NCBI GenBank assembly: GCA_025403435.1
Contig: CM046330.1
Span: 14,530,239 to 14,594,238 of the forward strand
Direction: 5' to 3'
DNA from: Artocarpus heterophyllus
Lineage: Eukaryota > Streptophyta > Magnoliopsida > Rosales > Moraceae
Length of the DNA stretch: 64,000 nucleotides
Below the pieces are notes generated by a model that saw nothing but the letters and a program-made list of their open reading frames with translations, was not told where the DNA came from and ran no database searches. Below, in pieces: positions 25,683 through 37,043 of this stretch. The translations under genes were made by a program, and so were the position numbers. Every line of letters starts with the position of its first letter. Position 1 is the stretch's first letter.

Positions 25683-28287
25683 ATGACGACGAGAGTGCCC
25701 AGTGGATGGCGTCGTTTTCTCATCTCTCTTCCTCTCCTTTGCCTTGTTCCCTATTTTCTCAACGGTACTTGTTACTGGGATTTTCTTTCTTTCTTTCTTT
25801 CTTGTTACTGGGATTTTCTTGCTTTCTTTCTTTCTTTTAATTTTTCTTTCCTGATTTTTGTTTCCATTAATATGCTGTGAATCTTTAGTTAAGGAATTGC
25901 GTCAGAGCAAAACGTTCGAAGATCTACCCACAAAAAAGGGCAAAAAGTTTGATCATTTGGTTCTTGGACCAGCTGCTGGTGAAGGCTTGCCCAATCGTTT
26001 ACAATGCCAAGGTTATTTTTCATATCTTATATGTCACCTGATTTTTTTTGGTTATAATAATTTGATAGTTGAAGAATTTTTCCCTAGAAATTTGGGTTTA
26101 CTGTGAAATACCGTTCTGTTAATAAATTATGATGTTATTTTCTGTTCTTCCATGGTGATTCTCTTGTGGGCGTTCTCCTTTTGGCATATTCAGCAGTTTT
26201 TATCTTTTAAAATTGTTGTTATTAATTTATTTATTTTCCAACCCAGTGAACAGGCTTTATGGAAGAACAAGAACTCTTGACTTTGTCCATATGTAGTTGG
26301 TATTTCTTATGTTTTATGTGGAGTGATATAATTTGTTGTGAATATGGTCACAAAAAAGTTCAGCGGTTAGTATTGGTTTTAGTCATCTTTTGGTTAAGGC
26401 TTCTTATTTGCTTTTATTTTTTCTAGAGCAGGCACTAAAGCTCTCAACAGGACCCATTTTTCAACCTTCTCCCATGAATCCACCTATGGAAACAACGTAG
26501 CATTTGCCACTGTCTTTGCCATATATAATTCCTCCCTCGGTGTGAGTGCAGACGAGAGGGCGTCAAACTTGGTTGTTGTTGGGAATGCTTCATATAGTAA
26601 AGAAGAGAGGTCCATGGCTATTTTGGATGCTTTTGTTAACTTCATACAGGTATAATATATACTATATTATTTGCTTCAAACATTGATTTCCTGCTTGGAA
26701 AGAGAATAGAATGTACTTGTTCAACGTGCATTTTGTTTTTAATTCTAAGTTGAAACTTCTATTTATTTAAAGTTATCATGTTACTTTTCTAGGCTAGAAG
26801 ATTGAGGTTGTGAAATATATATTGGGTTTTCAGAATGTTGAAATAGTTTTTGTTGGATGTCCCAATGTTTCTGTTTTAAGAGCGTTGATTAGACGAAGCC
26901 AAATGAATCTTACATTTTACATTATGCAGGTGACAATGCCTAAAAGCAATATATTCATTCTTACGGATCCAACATCTGATCTTTCAATTAGCAGAAATGG
27001 GGTAACTGTTTATCCAATCCAAGGTGAATATTCGCGAGACAAGTTGATGCTTCAAAGAATCAGGTCTTACATTGTAAGAGCACATTGCATACATTAATTG
27101 TTGGTAGAAGACCTATGTAGGAATAGCATGCTACTCAGTTTACTTCAATGTTTCATGTGCCTGAATGATGCCTTCTCCGCTCTGTCTCTCTAAATTGTTC
27201 TGTGATTTCTTTTCTGTTGTCATGTTAATAATTTTACAGTCTTATCATGACAGTGCTTATTTTAAAATTTATATTGCTAATGCAGGCCTTCTTAGAAGAA
27301 AGGTTTCAGGAACTTTCTCAGAGACCGGGGCATATTAGTCATTACATATTCACCGACTCGGATATAGCTGTTGTTGATGATTTGGGATGCATGTTTCATG
27401 ATTATCCAAATTTTCATCTGGCTCTCACCTTCAGGAATAACAAAGCACAGCCTCTTAATTCAGGATTCATCGCAGTGAGGGGGACTGCTGATGGCATTGT
27501 TAGGTGTGCATCGATTTCTTTTAACTTAATTTGGTTGCAATGAAACAGGAATGTATATAGGACCCGTTTGGTTTCGTTCTCAGAATTTTTAGAAATATTT
27601 TCGCATGTTTTTGAAGGCAAAATTTTAAAAACACTCTCGGTACAATTCCTAAAAAATTCTCATTTTCCAAACAAAAACCATTTTCACCTATTTTGAAAAC
27701 AATGCTAAACGGCCCCATAAGTTCTCAAACTATTTTCTGCCAACTTTAAAAGAAACCTTAGTTTCATGAACTTATATGGTATTGCAGGGCGAAGAAATTT
27801 TTACAAGAAGTACTTAAAATTTACAAATCAAAGTACATGAATGCTTCTCGAATGCTTGGGGATCAGTTAGCTCTTGCTTGGGTGGTGAAGTCTCGTCCTT
27901 CCTTTGACGCATCGAGATTTTCCAAACGACAAGCTTTTCTCGATGATGTTGGGGGCGCTTCAGTCTTATTTTTGCCCTGTGCTGTATACAATTGGACACC
28001 ACCGGAAGGTGCTGGTCAATTTCATGGAATGCCTTTAGATGTCAAGGTATTCTGTTGAAAAATCATGAGATGCTTCTTTCTATGAGAATTTTTTATGAAT
28101 GATGAAATTGGTGGTTTTTTTGCATGAATCCTCATATGTTCTCATATATTGGATATAGGTTGTTCATTTTAAAGGGTCAAGGAAACGCCTGATGCTCGAG
28201 TCTTGGAATTTTTTCGATTCCCATTCTGATATATCAGATATGTTGTGCCTTGTTTTGAAGAGTGGAAGAACGAAATATGATTTTTGA
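25683..28287 (+). CDS. Putative GT-A type glycosyltransferase, type II membrane protein
   Basis: Seven exons (25683-25764, 25889-26011, 26429-26649, 26930-27073, 27286-27503, 27788-28046 and 28159-28287) join in phase with GT...AG introns to give 391 residues. Arg-Arg followed by a hydrophobic stretch (about residues 12-26) suggests a signal anchor, hence a Golgi type II protein. The central part has a nucleotide-sugar transferase layout: FATVFAIYNSS, IFILTDP, then YIFTDSDIAVVDDLG with a DXD-like Asp-Ser-Asp at about 214-216 that would bind metal and sugar nucleotide. Later GDQLALAWVV and VVHFKGSRK are typical of such enzymes. The substrate is unknown; a cell-wall or protein glycosylation role is inference. 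In-frame ATGs upstream (25515 and others) could extend the start. No lesion is seen. Confidence 0.75.
27560..27716. mobile_element. MITE-like element in the last-but-one intron of the glycosyltransferase gene
   Basis: It is about 157 bp with near-matching inverted ends: ggacccgtttgg at the left and ctaaacggcccc at the right. The interior is AT-rich (aaatattttcgcatgttttt). Related copies are at about 9221-9378 and, reversed, at about 48092-48250. The end sequence is of the type seen in small hAT-like plant MITEs. Confidence 0.6.
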
Positions 28288-28578
28288 ATATATGAATACT
28301 TGATTTCGTTAGCTTCATTCGTGGATTATGTAATAGAAATTTGACGGGATACTTTTATTTTTGTTCAAAGAAAGAAGCTTGATTGACGTGCTTCTCAATG
28401 ATATTAGAGAAGGCAACATGTCTTAAACTCAAAAAAAAAAAAAAAGATTGGTTTTGGAACTTGAGCAAGCATTAATTTGTGATTTTTTTTAATATTAAGT
28501 AAACTGAAAAGGGGAGAGCGAAGGCTAATCCATCTTTCACTCTTAAAACATGGCATTAATTTATGATTGAAAATTGTG

Positions 28579-28696
28579 AGCCCGTTTGTTTCGTGGTTCA
28601 AATCACGGTTTGAATCATTTTGTTATAGTATTTTCTCTCATAAAAATTTAAATCTTCATTTAAATACTTTATTTAAATACTCGAACCAAACGAGCT
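28579..28696. mobile_element. Short MITE-like element downstream of the glycosyltransferase gene
   Basis: It is about 118 bp with inverted ends: gagcccgtttgtttcg at the left and cgaaccaaacgagctc at the right. The interior is AT-rich with repeated tatttaaata-like words. A relative appears to lie at about 60990-61110. Confidence 0.6.
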
Positions 28697-30300
28697 CGTA
28701 ATAGCCTCATTTTGAATGCTTTTACAATAATAGATGGCTCATTTATTGCGCAAGTGTTAATACATAGCGTTTTCAATTGTTAATTTTAAAGAAGATTGTA
28801 AGCTTTGAAATGAGTTTATTAAATAAAATTAGCAAATATTGACAAAGAATATATATAATTTGAGATTGGGTGCATATATTTACAGTTCTTATGCTACTTT
28901 TTTTACACTCCTATTTAATAAAATTTATTTATTATTATATTACCTATTAATAAAATTACTTTTAAGGACAATAGTGTTTTAAATAAATACTCATTACACA
29001 CCAATCTTAAAACATATATGTTCCTTTCTAAATAATTAGTGTATTTTTTTCAAAAGAATAAAAATAGATTTCAACATGAAAGAGTTTCCCATAAAAATAC
29101 ATATATATAGATATATATATGTGGTTTATTTTTTTTTTCAAAATCCTTGTTTTCATTATTATTTTTAAGGTATTATTGTTATATATATATATATATATTA
29201 ATTATAATTATATATCATTGTAAATTGTTTCATACATTAACAACCATAAATTGTGTGCTCTAGTAAAAAGAACAACTCTTTGATTTGATGTAAAGAACAC
29301 GATATTAAAAAAAAAAAACCTATGTTTTCCTTTGTTTTTAAGTGAAGGAAATACAATTTGTTTCGTTTATATATAAATGATTACAATTCACTACTAAAAA
29401 CTGTATTCTGAAATCCAATTTTTGGTTTAATAAAAAGGAAAAAAATTATATTAAAGAAAAACTATAGCTTAACATATAAACTGAAAAAGAAAAATGTTTG
29501 AAAAAATTGTAAGTTTATTTAATGGGTGGGTGAAAACAGAAAAACCAATTAATTTAATACTATTTAAGTATAGGAACTTTTTTGAAATTTTAGGAGGGGT
29601 GAAAGAAGTAGAATGAGGGATTGTTGAAGAAATAATGTGTAAAAAGTACAATAGAGGGTGTCAATAGAAGTACTCTTTAAGATTTGATGAGGTAGTCAAC
29701 TATTCTAGAAAGGTTACTTAAAATTAATATTAGATGTTTTAAACATGTTTACTAAATAACAGATTTTAAAAGTCCTATTTTTACGACTAAAATGTTAAAA
29801 ATATCATCGTTTTTAATTTTTTTCTCTCTCCCTTTTCTCTCTTTCTTGTCTCTCCTCTCTCTTCTGTCTCATCTGTCTGTCTCTCTCTTTCTCTTCTCTC
29901 CCCTCTTATCTATCAAATCACTCATTGCTCATTGTCGTGGTCTTTTGCTTGTCACTTGTCATCGTTGCTCATCTCTCATTGCTTGTTGCTATCGCTCCCC
30001 TGTCGCCAAACCAAATTTGCCATCGAGGACAAGAGAGAAAAGAAAGAGAAATGCCGAACTAGATTCTCAAGTTGCGACGGATTTCATTGTTACAACAACG
30101 AGAAGATGTGATTAGCTGGGAGGAAACCAAATCCTCTATTACTTGACAATAGTAGGCTTCCATCACGATTCTAGGAATGGGCGGCGACATCGTGGTAAGG
30201 GGAGGGAGAGAAAAGAGACAAACAAAGGAGTGAGAGGAAGAAGAAGAAAAAATGGGACAAAAGATCAGTTTTGTTGTTAGCAGTTTTGTCGTTATGGTAT
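28697..30300. other. AT-rich intergenic DNA before copy B
   Basis: The stretch contains AT dinucleotide runs near 29099-29122 and 29180-29200 and a pyrimidine-rich tract at 29820-29910. An open frame of 107 codons from 29792 is low complexity and unrecognised. The last five bases (ggtat) are the target duplication of copy B. Confidence 0.4.
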
Positions 30301-32690
30301 TGTAACGCCCCTATATGGGGGTTAACAGTTTTTAATGAGATAAAATAAAAATAAATAATAAAAGTAAAACCTTAAAAATAAAATTTACCCGGGACTTAAA
30401 TGAAAATTCTCAACTCAAAAATAAAAATATAAACGATAAATAAACCACAGTTTTAATGTAGCACCTTAAATTTAATAATATAAACTGTTGTCATCATCAT
30501 TTTAACCCTCAACACATTGTAATACAGTCACAGAAAGTAACAATTGATGCTTACATTATCATGAAGAACATTCTTTACAATTGAGCAGTCCCAATGTAAT
30601 ATAGCTACATCACTTCCTCAACTATATTTCTCGTAGCCACCTCACACTTAGTGAGTCCTGAAAAGATATAAACATAAGGGAATGAGCAACACTATGCTCA
30701 GTAGAGAAAGCCATTACTCACCTCTATCATTACCACATTAAAATCTGCATGGTTAGTAAGTTACATCATATTCCAGATTATGAGGTTTATTATGATCACA
30801 TCTTATGGATACCGTAGTTAATCGTTACCAAGTGTCATAATTACACATTTATACAAATATTACCAATCATCATTGTTCCTAGGTATCCATGTTAAATTGA
30901 GTATCACTCAACTCATCGAAACCCAAATGGGCGCACTTGATCACCCTATAAACATTCCAAGGGTGTTCCGGTGAGGGGACATCAAGCCCCGAGTCCTCAC
31001 CAAATCAATTCCTGTACAGTGTGTTCTGGGACTTTCAACCCAAGGAAGCGTCATCACCTTCCCCCTATTTTACCTTTTTGGGTATTCATGCCCAAGGACG
31101 TAACCGTCGCCCTCTTCATGTCTCACAATTTCTCTATATTGAATCATTATCAATAGAGTTAGTTTTCCTAACCATGCTTCTCAATTTATAACATGTGTCA
31201 ATTCATTATGTTCCTCGCCGTACAATACAAGACGAGTCCATGTCATAGTTTCATATGTGATACTCATATAATATCAGTTCAACATAGATATATATATATT
31301 GCGGTAAAACAATCAATTTTAATTCTATAAAAACCTCAGAAAAGATGAGTAATAGAATCCCTACCTTTCAAGCTTATCAACAGTCTCTTAATCCTGGAAT
31401 CAATTAACGTTAGCTCCATACTCCCTTGATCTTGAACTCCAAGCAAAACAGATCCAGTTGTATCTCGCTGTATCTACGAAGCATCCTCTGTAGTGCTCCT
31501 TGAGCGACTATGAATGGCTAGGAATGCTTCCTGGAGATCATACATTCTTGAAAACGTCATTCTGGACTCCGATACTGCTGTTTGAATCGCCTCGATTCGC
31601 GTGCAGTCGGTACCGGATGATTTTCATCGGAGTGGAATTTGCTCAAACGGAGGTCACCATTGCATCCAGAGCATCGAAACGAGTCGGGAGGCGGTCTCGG
31701 ATCTTCGATCGGAGGTCCGGATCACAAAATTCCAATTTAGCCTTTGACTGGCCGTTGACCGGCGTTGACCACCGTTGACCGGCGTTGACCGACTTTGACC
31801 GTCGTTGACCGGCGTCAATCGGGGTCCGTTGGCAGCTGGGCTCGGGCCTACCCCCCCTAAATCGACCCTTCTGAGTCCAATGGCGGGGTCAATTTCACCC
31901 AATTCTGCCTCTAACATAGCGGGTCGTGAAGTACAACGTCGGTAGAAATGGATGAGCTCCGATCTTGATTCTCCGACGATGGAAACCTGAAATTGGCTGA
32001 GGGCTTTTGCTACCCATCCTCCTATGAGCATTTCCGCTCATCCAATTTGAAGAAACGTGGCTGGGAAGAGCCAAAACGGAGACTCCCGCGGCGGTTGACG
32101 GCGGCGTTGGCCGTTCTCCGGCGAAACCGGCTCCTTCCGTGCAATTGATCGAGGGGTTTTACTCCCCTTGATCCTCTGAACTCATTGGGAGGGGTGGTGT
32201 CAATCACCTCCTCCGGCAAGGCGGAGTTCCACCATGGGGGCGGCGGTGCACGGCGGCAATAGGCGGGCGGAGCAATCCGGCGGTTGTTGAGCTGCCACCA
32301 AGGGTGGGTTTTGTTCCTCTCATCACGGTGGTCGTGTAGGAACAAGAATCACGTCGATCGGACGTCGGACGGCGAAGATATCTCGTCGGAAAGAAATGGG
32401 TTTTGCCGCCACTTTGGGCGGCGCGTGTGGTCTCCTCCGGCGGCGTTTTGGGCGGCGCGGCACCTCGTTGGACTCAGCTCGTTGAGAGCTTTCCATTGGT
32501 GCGGGAGGTGTCGAAAACGGATGCCGAAATCTCAAACGATCTTTGAGGAGAGAGAGAGAATTTTTTAGAGAGAGAAAGTAGAGAGAGAGAGAGTTTCGAA
32601 TTATGAGAGATTTTTTGATTTTTTTTTATATATATACTAGGTAATTAATCTAATTACCTTAATACCCTTAGGAGAATAACGGGTGTCACA
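30301..32690 (-). repeat. 3' LTR of copy B
   Basis: This LTR is 2390 bp. On the minus strand it runs TGTGACACCC to GGCGTTACA. The U3 unique to the B type is about 31432-32636, which is GC-rich in parts and related to the old solo LTRs at 13568-20811 and 39779-41510. Confidence 0.93.
31744..31810. promoter_or_regulatory. Phased W-box array in copy B 3' LTR U3
   Basis: Seven TTGACY cores start at 31744, 31755, 31765, 31775, 31785, 31795 and 31805. The last six are exactly 10 bp apart in a decamer repeat (ggcgttgacc-like). TTGACY is the established WRKY factor binding core. The old related solo LTR has only two at the matching place (near 15323-15340). Confidence 0.7.
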
Positions 32691-32730
32691 GCTCTACCCC
32701 CCTTAAAGAAATTTCGTCCTCGAAATTTCA
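32691..32730 (-). other. Polypurine tract and Tekay-like signature, copy B
   Basis: This is the reverse complement of the copy A arrangement: gctctaccccccttaaag followed by aaatttcgtcctcgaaa. It lies directly inside the 3' LTR. Confidence 0.8.
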
Positions 32731-33640
32731 ATTCTAGTAATACTAGTAAAAATTATGATTCCAATTCCGAGTCTAAACCGTTAATGTTGTTTGTCCTCCA
32801 AATTTAAGTTATCGTATCTCCACTTATTTACTTGCATAATAAATCTTACTATAAATTCTAAATCCCTCAATGAGAGTATTTCTGACAAGTTTCAACTTGT
32901 AACACCGTATAATAGTCTAAGAATCTGATCAGGCATACATATTGACCATACCATGATTCCAGTCCTTCATTGTCCATGGACTGTGATTTACAATCACATT
33001 TAAGGAGATTGCCAGAGAAATTTTATATACTTCATCTTTAGGTTCATTTTCCTTTTTGAGTAAGGAAAAGTCAAATATATTTGATTTCATACCTCAACTA
33101 ATAAACTAAAACATAATCATAAAACATATATCACAAACACTTTTATTCAAAACCATACATTAAACTTATTCATAGAGATATTAAACGGAATCTCAGAGTT
33201 GCAGAAAAACCCGACATATTTTTCATTAAACAGCTATCCTCATGACACAAACATTCAATCCAAATAATATACTCATATTTCATATAGAATATCCCCATAA
33301 CTGACTCTGGTACTTCCACATAATATTAACAGAATATTACACATTACAAACATGATACGGATACGTTTCGAGAGTACAAGGCACTCCGTATACCAGCTAT
33401 CCATATCATGCATGCTTAGAGCATACAAAAACATCGATAAACAAAAGATCGGACCCTAAGAAGGATGCGTTTCGAGAGCATCAAGTACTCCGTATCCAGC
33501 CATCCCCGCATTAGGCTCAATGAATGTAAAAGATTTAACAACAACGTACCACAAGAAACACAGAATACAAGGCAAACGGTTATTCGTAACACACGAAATA
33601 CGGACACACATGCCTACATGCCAAAGATAAAACAAAAAGA

Positions 33641-34291
33641 TTACAGATGGAGATTCAAATCAATTGGCCGCTCCCGGCTTTCCCTTTCCCATTCAAGCTT
33701 GGATGTTGCAGTGTCGGATTCTGGATGTATGATTTGCATTTTATCTATCAATTCCTCAGCTGTTGAAGTAGTGACAAAGATTTGTCTCTCCGATTCTGTA
33801 GTGATGTTTTCTTCCACAGCGTAATCTAGAAATTTCAAAAGACCGTCATAAAAACCATTTACATTCAGCAGTCCCAAAGGTTTGGAATAAAAGCCCAACA
33901 ATTGCCCACAAGCAACTACGAATATTTCCTCAAGAGTACCTAGACCACCAGGTAATGCTATAAAAGCATCAGAATTATAGATTATGTCTTTAAAATTTTT
34001 AGGGATACTCCTGACTCCTTCTCCCTTACCTATGGCTTCCTTATAAAGGTTTCCTTCAACTGGAATATGAGGCCAAATTCTTACATCAGTAGCGTCGCTA
34101 GACCTAGCTGCTAGTGCCATATTTACCATCATTTTTATACTACCACCCCCATAGATTATGTTAATCTTCTTGTGTGCTAGGACTTGCCCTAAGTGATTTG
34201 CAGCTTCTAAATAAGCTTTATCTTTTCCAAGGCTGGAACCACAAAAGACACAGACATTCTTTATTTTCTTCGTGGACTGGGAGGTAGACAT
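33641..34291 (-). CDS. LOG-like: LOG-like protein, copy B
   Basis: The 216-aa frame is intact, with the start chosen at the ATG that matches copy A. It keeps CVFCGSS, YGGGSI and PGGLGTLEE, and has the same loss of the HxRK segment and of GLMG. Compared with A and C it has His40, Tyr83, Val125, Asn145 and Thr175, none of which falls in the PGGxGTxxE motif. The N-terminal STSQSTKK stretch is unchanged. Transcription would run leftward, away from the B-type 5' LTR at 37044-39432, whose U3 has the W-box array. Confidence 0.85.
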   Translation of the reverse strand: MSTSQSTKKIKNVCVFCGSSLGKDKAYLEAANHLGQVLAHKKINIIYGGGSIKMMVNMALAARSSDATDVRIWPHIPVEGNLYKEAIGKGEGVRSIPKNFKDIIYNSDAFIALPGGLGTLEEIFVVACGQLLGFYSKPLGLLNVNGFYDGLLKFLDYAVEENITTESERQIFVTTSTAEELIDKMQIIHPESDTATSKLEWERESRERPIDLNLHL

Positions 34292-34934
34292 ATTTGGTTT
34301 ATAGAAGTGGTTGCTTAATGTCTGCTCCACTTAGACTTCGGGTTCTACATGAGATTTTAAAGATGAGAAATATACAAAAAGGGCTAAAGAGATAGACGAG
34401 TAGGAAATGAAAAGGTAATCCAAAGATTTAAACAAAATCTTGTGCGGATAAGAAAGTAAGATAAGGTGATTGATAGTTGATAGAAAATCTGATTCACTTT
34501 TTGAAAAAGATTAGACTCTAATTGTATAACTTTTGACAATTGAGAACAATTCGACAGAAGACCCTCATGACACAACTGTAGACTTTTTGACAAATATACA
34601 CCAAGTCTAGAAATTTAATATAAACGACAAATACTGTAGAACTTTTGAAATTTGAGACACAAATCTTGAAATATCTGGATAAGCTTTTCAAAATTCAAAT
34701 ATATTACTGTACCGTATGTGACGTGTCTGATAAGATAATATATTTTATTATATATATATTTAAGAAAATCATAAATTAAATAAGATATTAACACTTACTG
34801 TATCAATCTAATAATCACAATTATTTCAAACACAAAAGCAAATATTCTGAGTAAAAGAAAAACACAAACTGTTGAACATCAGCTAAAACTGCTTCAAATA
34901 AGTAAAGACTAAATAACCTTTATAGAGCGATGAC

Positions 34935-35456
34935 TTATTCCCCATCCAGTTTTCTTATGGCTTGGCAAACAGGATCTAGAAATACCATATTCTTGAGGCG
35001 TTGTCTTTCTATATAAAATTTAGGCCAGAGTTTAAAAATAGCTCCTTGAACATATCCACTAGGGTGACCGTGGAGAGGAGGATAGATGCTATCCAAGTTC
35101 TCCTTTGAAAGTCCATCCCTACAAAACCTTATTTTATCCTCTCTATTCGTAGACATATAACCAGGTGAAGTACATTTACCGTTACAATTTTGTCTTCCAC
35201 ATTTGTTACAAGTGACCACGATGGCACGAGCTCTTCTTTTCATTGCACTACGACTGGTACCTGTTCCTGGTAAACCGACATCTTGACTAAAGTCACTCGG
35301 ACGGATTTTCCCCTCTATTAACATTCTCACATCACAAGGGATACCAAAACGCATAAGAATCCACAACCGAGTAATTCTAGCCTTGTATTTCTTTCTGAGA
35401 ATCTTTTGGGAGAGTGATGGGAAATACTTTCTCAGGTGTTGGTATTTTGGGTCCAT
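34935..35456 (-). CDS. Basic Cys4-cluster protein (ORF1), copy B
   Basis: The frame has 173 codons and is intact. The KRRAR patch and the four cysteines (CX2CX4CX3C, 83-95) are unchanged. Differences from copy A include Phe11, Gly98, Tyr for His at about 125, Ile for Thr at about 149 and Lys for Arg at about 155. All lie outside the Cys cluster. The first ATG after the pyrimidine-rich leader is used, as in the other copies. Confidence 0.75.
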   Translation of the reverse strand: MDPKYQHLRKYFPSLSQKILRKKYKARITRLWILMRFGIPCDVRMLIEGKIRPSDFSQDVGLPGTGTSRSAMKRRARAIVVTCNKCGRQNCNGKCTSPGYMSTNREDKIRFCRDGLSKENLDSIYPPLHGHPSGYVQGAIFKLWPKFYIERQRLKNMVFLDPVCQAIRKLDGE

Positions 35457-36226
35457 GATGAGATGAAAGAAGAGTAAATAGAAAGGAAAAATTAAGATAG
35501 TAAATTGCAGAATCCTAGAATTCCTTCTTCTTTTAGAGAAAAAGAAGAATTTCTAATGAAAAAGAAGAGGATTTGCGATTTAGAGAGAAAATAACAAATT
35601 AAGAGAGAAAAAGTGAACTCGGAGAAATAAGCTCCTATGCACAGTAAACGTATATGTAAACAATGATTAAACCACTGTATATGACACGTATAGAAACCAC
35701 GTGGGAGAGACAGTGTGAATCAAACTGATTTAAGATTTGAACTAGGCCCAAATGTTCTTAGTTGAAAATGGTCAGGTTGTTTCGGGCCTTAACACATTTA
35801 GAACGAGTTAAATAACAAACATAAAATTGAAAATCAATTTGTATAAATCTTAAACCCAATTCAAAGTCCACTATAGATAAGTTAAGTATGAACAACAAAT
35901 CTAATTTAACGACAACAAGGATCTTCCTGAATGATCCAGCAACTCAAATAATTTTGTTTTAATCAAAACCTTATTGAACAATGCATACACCCATATGTTA
36001 TTCATAATACTTAACATCTATCAATGGATTCATCATCATTACTACCAAGGGTTTAGAATGCGACTAACCTTGAAATCAATACAATTTACGTCTTTCAACG
36101 TAGACCATATCAACAAACAAAGACACTTGATGTTACTACTTAAGAACATCTACAATCCCCACAATTCTACTCATACAATATATAATTTCCTCATATAACA
36201 AAACCTTAGGTAACCAAAAGATTCAC

Positions 36227-36348
36227 ATCTAAACATCTAAAACTTAAACATTTTATTGTAATTATCCAAAATTATTATAAGTGCCTTAAGTATTATGATT
36301 TACTTAAGGAAACTCCTATTGATCATTTTTCTATTGCATCTATATATA
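36227..36348. mobile_element. 122-bp insertion in the copy B leader with 9-bp duplication
   Basis: Copies A and C run straight through this site. In copy B a 122-bp AT-rich segment is inserted and flanked on both sides by aagattcac (36218-36226 and 36349-36357). A 9-bp target duplication is typical of Mutator-like elements, but no clear terminal inverted repeats are seen. Confidence 0.6.
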
Positions 36349-37023
36349 AAGATTCACTGATACACTTAAATACAATGTACGTAACAAAATATTCCAATTT
36401 TGAGATTCATGCATTCTAGACTTTACACAGTCTCAACAGACCAAAAGTCTAACATTTATCTCTCTCAAGATTCAATACCATGATTCCCAACTTATATCAT
36501 ATTCCTCAAATATATAGAACTTTTAAGAAAAGACATTGACACTTATGTGCTCCATCGAATCCACACATAATCATTACTTAGGTTTGAATCAATTACGAAA
36601 AATTTGGCATATCTATGTCAAACTTTAAAATCAATAAATCAAGCCTTATATTTCTTATTGTTTTTCACGAGACAAAAGGCTCTTAAATCCTCGTATCTAT
36701 ATGAATTTCTCATCGTTTATACGAATTAAATATGCTTATAGATCCAAATATTATACGAATCTCTCATAAGCATTCTACTTATAAACTCATTTCATATAAT
36801 TATCATTCCCTCATAACTATCAATACTTTCCTTCTATATAATTATTGTACTCATATAACCATTAGTATTTTCATTCTATGGCCTTTCCATGTTACATCCT
36901 TCTAAACTGTATAAATCAATGTGAAGGTTCATTTTGATGATGACACTGAAAATTCAGCTTCAAAACCATCTCAAAAATATATTTTTTAAAGTGGTGCTAC
37001 ACTCCCTAGGTTAACCGAACCTA

Positions 37024-37036
37024 GGCTCTGATACCA
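37024..37036 (-). other. Primer-binding site (initiator Met tRNA), copy B
   Basis: ggctctgatacca is the reverse complement of the tggtatcagagcc site in copies A and C. It is separated from the 5' LTR by the same 7 bases. Confidence 0.9.
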
Positions 37037-37043
37037 AAAATTC

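Noticed and set aside
31500..32568. Several 70-125 codon frames on both strands of the copy B U3
   Set aside because: They are overlapping frames in GC-rich promoter sequence with low-complexity translations. No family was recognised.
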